Origin: Weissella muntiaci
GTDB taxonomy: Bacteria > Bacillota > Bacilli > Lactobacillales > Lactobacillaceae
Reading direction: 5' to 3'
DNA: 64,000 nucleotides
Assembly (NCBI RefSeq): GCF_008107635.1
Contig: NZ_SDGZ01000013.1
Location: 62,001 to 126,000 of the forward strand
Positions within the stretch are counted from its first letter, which is position 1; every line of letters starts with the position of its first letter. Below the pieces are notes generated by a model. It searched no databases. It was not told the origin of the DNA and worked only from the letters and a program-made list of their open reading frames with translations. Below, piece by piece: positions 9,197 to 17,946 of the stretch. The position numbers were made by a program, and so were the translations under genes.

Positions 9197-10024
9197 CTAA
9201 CCGAAGTTTCCATTCACATAATCAATTGTCCGTTGCACCTTAGGTCGTGTAAAAATCTTACGCGTCAGATCATATTCAATGACCTTTCCCATGTGAAAGA
9301 AAGCTGTATAGTCTGAAATTCGCGCAGCCTGTTGCATATTATGCGTAACAATAATAATTGTGTATTCATCTTTTAATTTCAGCAGTGTATCTTCAATCTT
9401 CGACGAGGAAATTGGATCAAGGGCTGATGCCGGCTCATCTAACAATAGAATATCTGGCTTCATTGCAACTGCCCGTGCGATTACCAATCGTTGCTGTTGT
9501 CCACCTGACAACGCCAATGCCGACTTATTCAAGTCATCCTTAACCTCGTCCCACAGGGCCGCCTGCCTGAGTGATGTCTCGACGATTTCATCCAACTCGG
9601 CCTTGTTGCGAATACCATGTTGCTTCAGCGCAAATGTAATATTGTCATAGATTGATTTGGCAAAGGGATTTGGTCGTTGGAAAACCATTCCGATATGCTT
9701 ACGCATTTCATAAACATCAATATCTGACGAGTTAATATTCAAGCCACGGTACATAATCTTTCCATCAACCCGGGCAACTGAATCATTCATCCGATTTAGC
9801 GACCGCAAAAAGGTCGACTTTCCGGATCCAGATGCACCAATTAGTGACGTGATTTTAAAACGTTCAAATTTCAAATCTGCATCACTCAGCGCCAACTTGT
9901 CGCCGCCATAATAAACAGCTAAATCACTCGTCGACAAAGCTACTTCGTGCTTATCTTCATCCATCTCATAGAGATAACGTTCAGGCATCTCATCGTTGAA
10001 GACCAGTTCATTTGTTTCAGTCAT
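9197..10024 (-). CDS. pstB: Phosphate ABC transporter ATP-binding protein (first copy)
   Basis: A 275-residue PstB paralogue with Walker A GASGSGKST near residue 62, signature LSGGQQQR and Walker B ILLLDEPASAL. Its N-terminus is about 25 residues longer than the second copy and strongly acidic (EMPERYLYEMDEDKHE). GGAGG lies ten bases before the ATG. It follows pstA by 14 bases, so the two ATPases could form a heterodimer or alternate under the same permease. Confidence 0.97.
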   Translation of the reverse strand: MTETNELVFNDEMPERYLYEMDEDKHEVALSTSDLAVYYGGDKLALSDADLKFERFKITSLIGASGSGKSTFLRSLNRMNDSVARVDGKIMYRGLNINSSDIDVYEMRKHIGMVFQRPNPFAKSIYDNITFALKQHGIRNKAELDEIVETSLRQAALWDEVKDDLNKSALALSGGQQQRLVIARAVAMKPDILLLDEPASALDPISSSKIEDTLLKLKDEYTIIIVTHNMQQAARISDYTAFFHMGKVIEYDLTRKIFTRPKVQRTIDYVNGNFG

Positions 10025-10038
10025 TTTTTCATAGCCTC

Positions 10039-10929
10039 CTACTTAGATGCTGTCAAACGCCGGTACAAGACCTTAGAGAAATAACGGGCCGCAAAGTTGA
10101 ACAAGAGCACCGCAATAATTAGAACCGCCGAAGCTCCCGCTGAAACGGCGGCAGCATCTGGCATAATTCCCTCGGAATTAACTTTCCAAATATGAACCGC
10201 TAATGTTTCTGCTGGGCGCATTAGATTCAACGGACTTGAAATATTGAACGGATTCCAATCACCCCACTTTAATGCTGGAGCCGATTGGCCTGCCGTATAA
10301 ATCAGAGCGGCCGCTTCACCAAAGACACGTCCTGCTGATAATACCACCCCGGTTACAATCGAAGGCAATGCTGCTGGTAAAATTACATTCCCTACAGTCG
10401 TCCAGCGTGATAATCCAAGCGCTGAGCCAGCCTCACGCTGTAAGTCCGGAATGGTCCGAAGGGACTCTTCAACGGAACGCGTTAGCAATGGCAAATTAAA
10501 GAATGTTAAGGCTATCGCCCCCGACAAAATTGAAAAGCCTAGTTTAAATTGCACTACAAACAACAAAAATCCAAACAGTCCAACCACAACAGAAGGTAAC
10601 GAAGATAGGATTTCAATTGCTGTTCTTACCAAGCCGGTTACCCGACTCTTCGGATTGGCGTATTCATTCAGATAAATTCCTGCTCCCAAAGCAATTGGTA
10701 AGGAAATAATCATTGTCAAAATTAAGAGATAAAAGGAATTGAACAGTTGGACGCCGATTCCACCACCAGCGGTAAAAGCTGTTGCTGGTGCCGTCAAAAA
10801 GTGCCATGACAGATGTGGTACACCTTGAACCAAAATGTAGCCCAATAAAGCAGCTAAAATCAAAATCACAAAGCCAGCAATGAAGTATAACGTTCCTGTG
10901 GCAACCTTATTCGCAGTTTTTGCGTTCAT
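10039..10929 (-). CDS. pstA: Phosphate ABC transporter permease PstA
   Basis: One of two membrane subunits of the phosphate importer. The 296-residue protein has six predicted membrane spans and the permease EAA-type loop LQREAGSALGLSRWTT near residue 185, which contacts the ATPase. It starts two bases after the pstC stop, with GGGAG inside the end of pstC, so the two permeases are coupled. Confidence 0.96.
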   Translation of the reverse strand: MNAKTANKVATGTLYFIAGFVILILAALLGYILVQGVPHLSWHFLTAPATAFTAGGGIGVQLFNSFYLLILTMIISLPIALGAGIYLNEYANPKSRVTGLVRTAIEILSSLPSVVVGLFGFLLFVVQFKLGFSILSGAIALTFFNLPLLTRSVEESLRTIPDLQREAGSALGLSRWTTVGNVILPAALPSIVTGVVLSAGRVFGEAAALIYTAGQSAPALKWGDWNPFNISSPLNLMRPAETLAVHIWKVNSEGIMPDAAAVSAGASAVLIIAVLLFNFAARYFSKVLYRRLTASK

Positions 10930-10931
10930 GC

Positions 10932-11849
10932 TTACAATGCTCCCTTCTTACCGATTGCTCGAACAACTAGATTGAAGAACAATGACATCGTCAATAGAAT
11001 CAAAGCCAGTGACCAAAGCGCGTTATTTGGCAAAGTCCCCATCACAGTATTACCAATTCCCTGTGTCAAAACCGATGTTAATGTTGCTGCGGGTGATGTT
11101 AAGTCCTTTGGCATTAAGGCCGCATTACCAACTACCATTTGGACCGCCAATGCTTCACCAAAGGCCCGCGCCATTCCAAAGACAATTGCCGTCAAAATAC
11201 CGGGAGTCGCTGCCCGCAAAATAACTTTATAAATCATCTGCCAACGCGTTGCGCCAAGCGCAAGTGCTGATTCACGATAATGTCTTGGGACGGATTTCAA
11301 TGTATCAACAGTCATTGAAGTAATCGTTGGCAAGATCATTACAAATAGCACCAAGGCTCCAGCTAAGATTCCAAAACCAGAACCGCCAAAGATATTTCTC
11401 ATGATTGGTACAATCACTGACAAGCCGATAAATCCATATACAACAGATGGAATTCCAACCAAAAGCTCTGTAACTGGCCCAAGAATTCTAGCTCCCCGCT
11501 TTGGCGAAATTTCTGTCATAAAGATTGCCGATCCAATTGCAAACGGAGTCGCAATCAAAGCTGAGAGTAATGTTACTAGAAATGAACCTACGATCATCGG
11601 CGCAGCTCCAACTAGCGGATTACCAGCTTTATCTACCTGTCCAGGCGACCAAGTTGAACTGGTTAAAAATGACCAAAAATTAACTTTATCAGTGAAGAAT
11701 GTTGCTAGACCCTTTGTTGCCACAAAGTAAAATATTGAGACAACGACTAGAACAATTAGCAACAAGGCTGAGAGTGACACATACCGTCCAAAACGATCTA
11801 ATTTGCTGGCTCTTGACTTTCGCAAAAGTGATGCACGGATTTCATCCAT
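10932..11849 (-). CDS. pstC: Phosphate ABC transporter permease PstC
   Basis: Partner membrane subunit of PstA. The 305-residue protein has six spans and the coupling loop HYRESALALGATRWQM near residue 195. The ATG at 11849 is preferred because GGAG lies eight bases upstream; the frame stays open 13 codons further without a better site. It lies 44 bases downstream of pstS. Confidence 0.95.
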   Translation of the reverse strand: MDEIRASLLRKSRASKLDRFGRYVSLSALLLIVLVVVSIFYFVATKGLATFFTDKVNFWSFLTSSTWSPGQVDKAGNPLVGAAPMIVGSFLVTLLSALIATPFAIGSAIFMTEISPKRGARILGPVTELLVGIPSVVYGFIGLSVIVPIMRNIFGGSGFGILAGALVLFVMILPTITSMTVDTLKSVPRHYRESALALGATRWQMIYKVILRAATPGILTAIVFGMARAFGEALAVQMVVGNAALMPKDLTSPAATLTSVLTQGIGNTVMGTLPNNALWSLALILLTMSLFFNLVVRAIGKKGAL

Positions 11850-11893
11850 GTTCGACGCTCCTATTTCTTTTTTCTTAACCCAAAACAATTTAA

Positions 11894-12766
11894 CTACTTA
11901 ACCTGTGTAATCTTGCCGTCAACAGATCGTTCAATTTGCATATCATGAATTGAAATATAACCCAATTGTGGCACAATCGTACTTTGTACCTTTGTTGATG
12001 TAAGATACTCCAAAAAGGCCTTTACTTCACCCTTTGGCTGATCCTTCGTATAAATGTGTTCGTATGACCAAATTGGCCAAGCACCGCTTTGAACATTCGC
12101 ATTGTTTGGCGTCACACCGTTCAAAGTTGGTACGTCAACCGTTTTATCTAGATATGAGAAAGCTGCATACGACACGGCACCCGGTGTTGAATTAACAATC
12201 GATCGAACCATCCCTGATGAATCTTGTTCCTGAGCTTCAGCTGATTGCGCTCCGTTCAAGCCCCACTTTTCAAAGGTTGCACGCGTCCCAGAACCTGCAA
12301 CTCGATTGACAAGTACAATCGGCAAGTCGTTTCCGCCAACTTCTTTCCAGTTAGTCACCTTTTTTGTAAAGATTTCGGTTAATTGCTCAGTAGTCAAATT
12401 CTTGATACCAGCCTGCTTATTCACCAAGGGTGCAACACCAACAACCGCAATTTTGTGATCGATTAACTGCTTAGCATTAATTCCTTGTTTTTCCTGCGCG
12501 AATAAATCTGAATTACCAAGATCCACTGCCCCAGATTGAATTTGCGCCAATCCAGTACCAGTTCCACCACCTTGAACATTTACAAAGACACCAAAATGAT
12601 CTGCCGCAAACTGTTCACCAGCCGCCTCGACCAAAGGTTGCAAGGCAGTTGACCCGACCGCCGTGATATTTGTACCACTTTCTTTACTCCGCGTAGAGTA
12701 TCCGAAAGCTAATAGGCCCCCAGCAATTATGACAATTACTGCGCTTATTAACCAACTGCGCTTCAT
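11894..12766 (-). CDS. pstS: Phosphate-binding protein PstS, without lipobox
   Basis: Extracellular substrate-binding protein of the Pst system. The 290-residue protein carries the phosphate-loop signatures AVGSTALQPL near residue 36, GGGTGTGLAQI near residue 67 and RVAGSGTRATF near residue 155. The N-terminus has a hydrophobic segment (residues 4-22) followed by YSTRSKESG; no cysteine is present to act as a lipoprotein anchor, so the protein is probably held by an uncleaved N-terminal helix or released. AGGAGG precedes the ATG. It heads the pst operon behind Pho-box-like repeats. Confidence 0.95.
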   Translation of the reverse strand: MKRSWLISAVIVIIAGGLLAFGYSTRSKESGTNITAVGSTALQPLVEAAGEQFAADHFGVFVNVQGGGTGTGLAQIQSGAVDLGNSDLFAQEKQGINAKQLIDHKIAVVGVAPLVNKQAGIKNLTTEQLTEIFTKKVTNWKEVGGNDLPIVLVNRVAGSGTRATFEKWGLNGAQSAEAQEQDSSGMVRSIVNSTPGAVSYAAFSYLDKTVDVPTLNGVTPNNANVQSGAWPIWSYEHIYTKDQPKGEVKAFLEYLTSTKVQSTIVPQLGYISIHDMQIERSVDGKITQVK

Positions 12767-12804
12767 ACGAACGCCTCCTATTTTTATCTCAACTATTAGT
12801 TCCT

Positions 12805-12860
12805 ATTATGCTCTCAAAATGTAACGTTCTTTCGGGAGTTATGTAAAGATTTTCTTTACA
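12805..12860 (-). promoter_or_regulatory. pst operon promoter with Pho-box-like repeats and an inverted repeat
   Basis: A CATAAT -10 (12810-12805) has no good -35, as expected for an activated promoter. Two TTACAT repeats (12846-12841 and 12824-12819) are exactly 22 bases apart, matching the 11-base spacing of PhoP sites. A 19-base inverted repeat TGTAAAGATTTTCTTTACA (12842-12860) overlaps the distal repeat. Binding by PhoP is inferred. Confidence 0.5.
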
Positions 12861-12904
12861 TTGATAAAAATAGTCTACCCACGCGCTATTTCGCTAATCA
12901 TTGA

Positions 12905-12937
12905 AAAAAGGCTTCCTCATTGAGAAAGCCTTTTTCT
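12905..12937 (-). terminator. Terminator of the first VOC gene
   Basis: AAAAAGGCTT pairs with AAAGCCTTTTT; the T-run on the minus strand follows the gene ending at 12943. Confidence 0.8.
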
Positions 12938-12942
12938 AAAAT

Positions 12943-13344
12943 CTATGCCCATATTAACTGCCATGTAATTCCAAAACGATCTACAACCCACGCGACCTTT
13001 CGCAAGTCACCAACCGCCTCCGGTCCCATCATAACATTACCTTTATCTGCCAATTTCTTGAATATATCATCAAACTCTGCCTCAGATGTTAGGTCAAGAT
13101 AAAGTGAACTCGCCCAGCTTGTTTCTGGCGCTTGTTGCTTGTCCATATCCATAAAATAAATTTCATTACCTTGTAAGTTCAATACACCATGTAGGACTTT
13201 TCCAACCATGCTATCTGGCGTGTAGGGCATTCCCTTAGGATATCGATCGATTTTCTCGATCTTAGTTTGTGGAAAAACTGTCGTATAAAATTCCATTGCC
13301 TGTTCCGAAGTCTCTGCCAAAGTCAAAAATATATTCATTTTCAT
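12943..13344 (-). CDS. PhnB-like VOC family protein
   Basis: A 133-residue member of the vicinal oxygen chelate (glyoxalase/bleomycin resistance) superfamily, PhnB-like branch. It shows the opening MNIFLTLAETSEQAMEFYTTVFP and the closing DRFGITWQLI, which mark the paired beta-alpha-beta-beta-beta units. The ATG at 13344 is chosen because GGAGG lies eight bases upstream. Members vary in activity and many have no known substrate; no function is assigned. It is a single-gene unit. Confidence 0.88.
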   Translation of the reverse strand: MKMNIFLTLAETSEQAMEFYTTVFPQTKIEKIDRYPKGMPYTPDSMVGKVLHGVLNLQGNEIYFMDMDKQQAPETSWASSLYLDLTSEAEFDDIFKKLADKGNVMMGPEAVGDLRKVAWVVDRFGITWQLIWA

Positions 13345-13437
13345 TTCCATATCCTCCAAAAATATTTTCCGAATAAGTCATCTGTAAGCGCTTTAGTTAA
13401 ATTATAACCAAGTTATCTAATAGCGCATAATATTTTG

Positions 13438-13483
13438 GTCAAAAAAAAAGATTTCATTATCAACAACGAAATCTTTTTTAACA
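13438..13483 (-). terminator. Terminator of the second VOC gene
   Basis: AAAAAAGATTTC pairs with GAAATCTTTTTT around a 12-base loop; it follows the gene ending at 13528. Confidence 0.8.
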
Positions 13484-13527
13484 TTTTCTAGCTATTTGGG
13501 CTTCTTTTAAAGTAAGCGAATCTTCAA

Positions 13528-13986
13528 TTAATTTTGACCTGGCATTTGTGAATATGGTTGTGCATGTAACATCCAACGAACACCATATTTATCAGTGAAA
13601 TCGCCCATCTTACCGCCCCAGAACTGTTCTTCATATGGCATATTAATTGTTACTTGCCCTGATTCAGCAATTTTCTTCCAAAAGGCATCTGCCGCAGCTG
13701 ATTCGTCAGCGTCTTCTGAGTTCAGATCTAACAAAATTGCAACTGACGCATAATCCAACTTCTCAACACCCATAAAATTGTCTGCAGCCATGACAGTCGT
13801 TCCAAGCACATCGAATTGACCATGCATCGTCATTTCTGCCGCTTGTTCTGCTGATACACCAAACTGTTCAGCCTGTGCCTCAGCAACCGGCATTCTTACA
13901 ATATTGCTTGCACCAAAGACATCTTCATAATAGGTCAAAGCCTCTTTGGTATTCACCATTGTTAGATAAGGATGTACTGTTGCCAT
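13528..13986 (-). CDS. PhnB-like VOC family protein
   Basis: A 152-residue VOC protein with the PhnB-type opening HPYLTMVNTKEALTYYEDVFG and closing FTDKYGVRWMLHAQP. It is only distantly related to its neighbour at 12943-13344 and carries a longer central segment (MAADNFMGVEKLDYASVAILLDL). AGAGGAAG precedes the ATG. Substrate unknown; the two adjacent VOC genes have separate terminators and may be an old duplication. Confidence 0.88.
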   Translation of the reverse strand: MATVHPYLTMVNTKEALTYYEDVFGASNIVRMPVAEAQAEQFGVSAEQAAEMTMHGQFDVLGTTVMAADNFMGVEKLDYASVAILLDLNSEDADESAAADAFWKKIAESGQVTINMPYEEQFWGGKMGDFTDKYGVRWMLHAQPYSQMPGQN

Positions 13987-14076
13987 AATTCTCTTCCTCT
14001 TTCATATTAAAATATAGTGTTAATCTCTCAACAGTATTATTTTAACCCAGATCTACCTGGACGCCTAGTAAAAGAA

Positions 14077-14853
14077 TTAAAGGATCCAATCATCTAATGA
14101 ATCCACCTCATAAGTTGGCCGGACGGCGGCTTCATACTGTTGAACATCAGTCTTAACCGCGACGCCCGTATAAACTAACAAGGTATCCATTCCAGCATTT
14201 AGTCCTGCTTTAATATCCGTATTATAATTATCACCAACCATAATCACTTCATTCGCATTTTTATCGACCCGTGCTAATGCTAAATCAATAATTGTCTTTG
14301 AAGGCTTCCCAATTACTACTGGCTTCGTTTGAGTTGCCGTCTCAATGAATGTTACGAAAGCTCCTGCACCAGGGGTCATGCCAAGCTCATTTGGCAAATT
14401 CGTATCAATGTTAGTTGCAATGAATCGCGCACCGGCCTGAATGGCAAACGTTGCTTCCATCAATTTTTCGTAAGTGACGTCTCGATCTAATGCAATAACC
14501 ACAGCATCAGCTGGCGCCTTTGCCACTAACTGAAAGCCAGCTTGTTCAATCGCCGTCTTTAGTCCACCTTCCCCTACGATCAATACCGATTCAATCTTTG
14601 GTTGGGTTCGCAAAAAATCTGCCGTGGCCATTGCCGAAGTATAGACTTGTTCTGGGCTAGTCGGAATGTCATGATTATCAGTTAAATTTCGGGCAACTTC
14701 TTCAGGTGTTTTTGTCGAATTATTGGTTACAAACCGATAATCAATCTCGGCGGCTTGTAGCCGTTCAACAAATCGCTTCCCACTAGGGTAACGCTCCCGA
14801 CCTTTATAGATTGTGCCATCAAGATCAATGAAATACCCTGAATAGTTACTCAT
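14077..14853 (-). CDS. HAD superfamily phosphatase, NagD/YutF type
   Basis: A 258-residue HAD-IIA sugar or nucleotide phosphatase. Motif I DLDGTIYKG lies at residues 11-19, motif II VTNNSTKTPEE near residue 42, motif III lysine in VIGKPSKTIIDLA near residue 178, and motif IV MVGDNYNTDIKAG near residue 200. The cap domain of the IIA type lies between motifs II and III. It overlaps the end of the yutD-like gene by eight bases and closes the six-gene run. A role in clearing phosphorylated metabolites is typical, substrate unknown. Confidence 0.93.
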   Translation of the reverse strand: MSNYSGYFIDLDGTIYKGRERYPSGKRFVERLQAAEIDYRFVTNNSTKTPEEVARNLTDNHDIPTSPEQVYTSAMATADFLRTQPKIESVLIVGEGGLKTAIEQAGFQLVAKAPADAVVIALDRDVTYEKLMEATFAIQAGARFIATNIDTNLPNELGMTPGAGAFVTFIETATQTKPVVIGKPSKTIIDLALARVDKNANEVIMVGDNYNTDIKAGLNAGMDTLLVYTGVAVKTDVQQYEAAVRPTYEVDSLDDWIL

Positions 14854-15466
14854 CCTTCTTTATTTCCCCCACTTTACGCTCACGAACTTGAAAACGACGA
14901 TGCCCATTATTACCCTTCGTCTCGACCTTTTTACCTGCTTGTTTATCTCGTGGGGTTTTAGGACTAACTCTTTTCTTTTTCTCAGCAACCGCCCCCGTCT
15001 TGGCTTGCAAATTGGCATTTTTAGAATGCTTTGACCGAGAATGTTGTTTCTTATTTCGTTCATGAGATGACTGATTAACGTCCTCACCTTCATCAACCAT
15101 ATGCGGTTCCAAATTTTGCAAAACAAAATAAGGTGCTCCAAAATTAATCTCTTCGTATAAATAATCTTGAAGAGTATTAATTTGCTGACTTCGCGGTACA
15201 CCATCAGTACCTTCTTTATAAAAACCTCTCAAGCGCAATTGATTGGCCGCAATGTCACCCACCAAATAATCGTACTTTTCAAGGAAAACACTAAAACGTG
15301 TTGCCAGCTTCTGACTATCATACGCGTCACGATAATTTTTCAATAACAAATAAGCGCGCTCATTAATTTGAATTTCCTCGCCCTGATTGCTTTGAATAAT
15401 TGTGTTTGCTGCAGCTCTTTCCAAGACTTGTGCCTCAGTCAGCTCTTTCATCCGTTCACGATCCAT
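14846..15466 (-). CDS. YutD-like protein with long basic tail
   Basis: A 206-residue protein. The first 125 residues match the YutD (DUF1027) family (NYRDAYDSQKLATRFSVFLE, then YDYLVGDIAANQLRLRGFY). The remaining 80 residues are low-complexity and strongly basic (many K, R, H, N), a disordered tail found in lactobacillar members but not in Bacillus YutD. The tail could bind nucleic acid. Function of the family is unknown; it commonly neighbours the HAD phosphatase gene, as here. Confidence 0.85.
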   Translation of the reverse strand: MDRERMKELTEAQVLERAAANTIIQSNQGEEIQINERAYLLLKNYRDAYDSQKLATRFSVFLEKYDYLVGDIAANQLRLRGFYKEGTDGVPRSQQINTLQDYLYEEINFGAPYFVLQNLEPHMVDEGEDVNQSSHERNKKQHSRSKHSKNANLQAKTGAVAEKKKRVSPKTPRDKQAGKKVETKGNNGHRRFQVRERKVGEIKKDE

Positions 15467-15491
15467 TCACTCATGAACTCCTTTCGAATCT

Positions 15492-16868
15492 TTATGTTAT
15501 CGGAAATTGTGTCGACAAATAACTACCAAAATCTTCTCGAAAAACAGAGTCATATAGTAATTCATTCTTACCAGCAATTTCCAAAGTTGGAAAATATGGG
15601 ATAAACAAGTAATGATCTAATGACCCAATTTGATAGCTCGCAAGTGGATCCAATGGTTGCCCATTAACCAATAGCTGGCCTTGACCATCTACTTCCAAAC
15701 CATCCCAAACAATTTCTCCCCACGTATCACCACGGAAGCCCATTCCACGAATTTTCGCCGCCTTCATAAACATTCGATTTTTTTCAACCTCTCGGTACAA
15801 TCTCAGTAGGTCGGTTCCTTTAAGCGTTACTTTGTTTGCATGGACCGCATGTGGCAATAGCTCATGCAAATCAAAAGCGTTAACTGCTCCTGCCGGTAAA
15901 TTACGCAAGAATAAGCCCGTGGACAACATAGCAATACTAGTCTCTGTCCTCATTTCAAGAGCCTTGAGTCCTAAATCAACCAGTCGATAAGAAGCATTCA
16001 CATCGTTAGAGTACTCAACTGGCAATGCACCTAACTGACGCCTCGTCAAAATTGTTCGACCCGTATCATTGGCCAAAATATTTTCGACTTGGTCCTCAGG
16101 CAGTGTTGGTAATTCATCCGTAATAATCGTTCTGGCTGATTTCGCAACTACCTTTCGATCCGCTAATGTAAGCGTGATTTGTCCTATATGCTGTCCATAT
16201 TTGCCCGCTGCCGCTAGTAAAGTATCATTTCTTTCTTCGCCAACTGGCAATAAATGATGCGTATGTGCTCCAATTATCAAATCTAACTCTGAAAAATGAT
16301 CCGCCAAAAAACGATCTGTCGGTAATCCTAAATGTGACAAAAGTACGATTACATCAACTTGGGGCTTCAATTCTTTTAGCAACTTTCTCAACGCTTCACT
16401 GGCAGCTTCAGGATTCCAACCTAACAGTGGGAAGGTCAAGATAAAAGGGGCTGTAAAAGCAATTACTCCAATTTTAGTATGCCCTTTGGTTTCAATTATT
16501 TTATATTGCTCAGCCCAGTCGGGTATTGCATCTGTTTCCCGATCCAGTACATTTCCAAGCAATACAGGGAAGTTAGCTCGATCATACATGTGATTCATCA
16601 CCGTATGAGGAAAACCTAACATCTCATTATTACCAACCGTAACCGCATCATAACCAATTTCATTCATCAGATCTACATTGGCTTGCCCCATTGTAGCCTC
16701 AGTTAGCGGATGAACTCGGTCCATGAAATCACCAATATCAAACGTCAACACTGACTGACCTTCACGTAATAGATTGCGCTTCTGATTCTGCAAAAGCCGC
16801 CGTATCTTTGGCCAACGTTCTATGTGCGAATGAAAATCATTCGTATGTAGAATTGTAATCCGTTCCAT
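15492..16868 (-). CDS. YunD-like 5'-nucleotidase/metallophosphatase
   Basis: A 458-residue two-domain enzyme. The N-terminal calcineurin-like domain has HTNDFHSH at residue 8, DIGDFMD, the GNNE variant of the GNHE motif, LLSHLGLP and GAHTHH; the C-terminal 5'-nucleotidase substrate domain starts near residue 280. There is no signal peptide, so it acts in the cytoplasm, unlike surface-anchored 5'-nucleotidases. It is packed in the run from the M24 peptidase, six bases after the upstream phosphoesterase gene. Predicted to hydrolyse nucleotides or nucleotide sugars. Confidence 0.9.
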   Translation of the reverse strand: MERITILHTNDFHSHIERWPKIRRLLQNQKRNLLREGQSVLTFDIGDFMDRVHPLTEATMGQANVDLMNEIGYDAVTVGNNEMLGFPHTVMNHMYDRANFPVLLGNVLDRETDAIPDWAEQYKIIETKGHTKIGVIAFTAPFILTFPLLGWNPEAASEALRKLLKELKPQVDVIVLLSHLGLPTDRFLADHFSELDLIIGAHTHHLLPVGEERNDTLLAAAGKYGQHIGQITLTLADRKVVAKSARTIITDELPTLPEDQVENILANDTGRTILTRRQLGALPVEYSNDVNASYRLVDLGLKALEMRTETSIAMLSTGLFLRNLPAGAVNAFDLHELLPHAVHANKVTLKGTDLLRLYREVEKNRMFMKAAKIRGMGFRGDTWGEIVWDGLEVDGQGQLLVNGQPLDPLASYQIGSLDHYLFIPYFPTLEIAGKNELLYDSVFREDFGSYLSTQFPIT

Positions 16869-16874
16869 AAGACC

Positions 16875-17495
16875 TTACCTCCGTTTTGCAAAATCATCAT
16901 GCTTGGCTTTTATAATCAATTCGATTTCAGCTAAACTTAGTGGCGTTCCCCATGTCGGCCGTTCGTCATCAAATAAATAATTCAGATCCGCGCTATCAAC
17001 ACCAACATTGATATTTTCCGGAACATTTACCATTGAATTATGAATATGCCCATGCAAATTTATAGAATTTTGTGTCTGTCCAAACATCAGCGGATAGTGC
17101 GTCATAAAGAACTGATGTCCATTAGCTTTCAAAATTAATCCAACATCATGAAAAACAAATTTATTCTTCCCATCTGCCAACTGATAATTATTTTTCTCCA
17201 GGTATTTAAAGAAACTACGTGTATCATGATTCCCCTTAACAAATTGAATTTGTCCATGTAGTTCTTTTAGGATCTCTAACGTCAAATCATAACCACGTTG
17301 AACCGGCTTAATCTTATTTAGAAAGGCCACATCTCCCAAATGATACACGACATCCTCATTTGTAACTCGTTCGTTCCATGCCTGAATTAGGCCTTTATGG
17401 AAATCTTCTAAATTATCATAAGGTCGTGGCGAAAAATTATTACTCTGTAATAAAATTTCATGGAAGAAATGTGTATCTGACGTAAAAAAATCCAT
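16875..17495 (-). CDS. Calcineurin-like metallophosphoesterase
   Basis: A 206-residue cytoplasmic phosphoesterase with the full metal-binding series: SDTHFFH at residues 5-11, HLGDVAF near residue 51, KGNHDTR near residue 93, THYPLM near residue 132 and LHGHIHNS near residue 145. These are the residues that bind two metal ions. The short length and tight motif spacing match phage-like or YfcE-like phosphoesterases. Substrate unknown. Confidence 0.9.
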   Translation of the reverse strand: MDFFTSDTHFFHEILLQSNNFSPRPYDNLEDFHKGLIQAWNERVTNEDVVYHLGDVAFLNKIKPVQRGYDLTLEILKELHGQIQFVKGNHDTRSFFKYLEKNNYQLADGKNKFVFHDVGLILKANGHQFFMTHYPLMFGQTQNSINLHGHIHNSMVNVPENINVGVDSADLNYLFDDERPTWGTPLSLAEIELIIKAKHDDFAKRR

Positions 17496-17510
17496 AAGCC
17501 CCTCGATTTC

Positions 17511-17945
17511 CTATAAATGTCCTGTTGTTAGTGTCTTCAACCATTGGTAGACATCTTCAAAATTACTAGGGTAATCATTTAATCCCCAAACTCGTAATTC
17601 ATGCTCGGACTCAGTCTGTTTAAGGCGCAGTCCCCATTCTTCATTTTCACTACCAACATTCCCTTGATAGTTTAAATTCCAAGCGCGGACTTCATCCAAG
17701 AGGTGCTCTGTTAATGGTTCCCATTGAAAAGCCATTGGCCTAACCAAACCATTGTATTTAGCCAGACTTGGCTCAGGCTTTTGCTTGTCAAATATAAGCT
17801 TTTCATCGGTAATATCTAATGGTTCTAGGTGCATTTGTTTTGGTGTGCCTAAGATGAAAGCACCTTGCTGAGTTTGTTTGCCATAAAAATAATCGAAGCC
17901 AGTCGTCATATTTCCACGGTAGAATTCAAAATATTCAACTGTCAT
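17511..17945 (-). CDS. Hypothetical protein in the M24 peptidase run
   Basis: A 144-residue soluble protein with several aromatic-rich strands (YFEFYRGNMTTGFDYFYG at the start, NEEWGLRLKQ in the middle, NFEDVYQWLKTL at the end). The ATG at 17945 is taken because upstream in-frame starts are TTG and lie inside the peptidase gene; GAGAAG overlaps the peptidase stop just upstream. I do not recognise the family. Its place between the peptidase and phosphoesterase genes with almost no spacing shows co-transcription. Confidence 0.75.
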   Translation of the reverse strand: MTVEYFEFYRGNMTTGFDYFYGKQTQQGAFILGTPKQMHLEPLDITDEKLIFDKQKPEPSLAKYNGLVRPMAFQWEPLTEHLLDEVRAWNLNYQGNVGSENEEWGLRLKQTESEHELRVWGLNDYPSNFEDVYQWLKTLTTGHL

Positions 17946-17946
17946 A

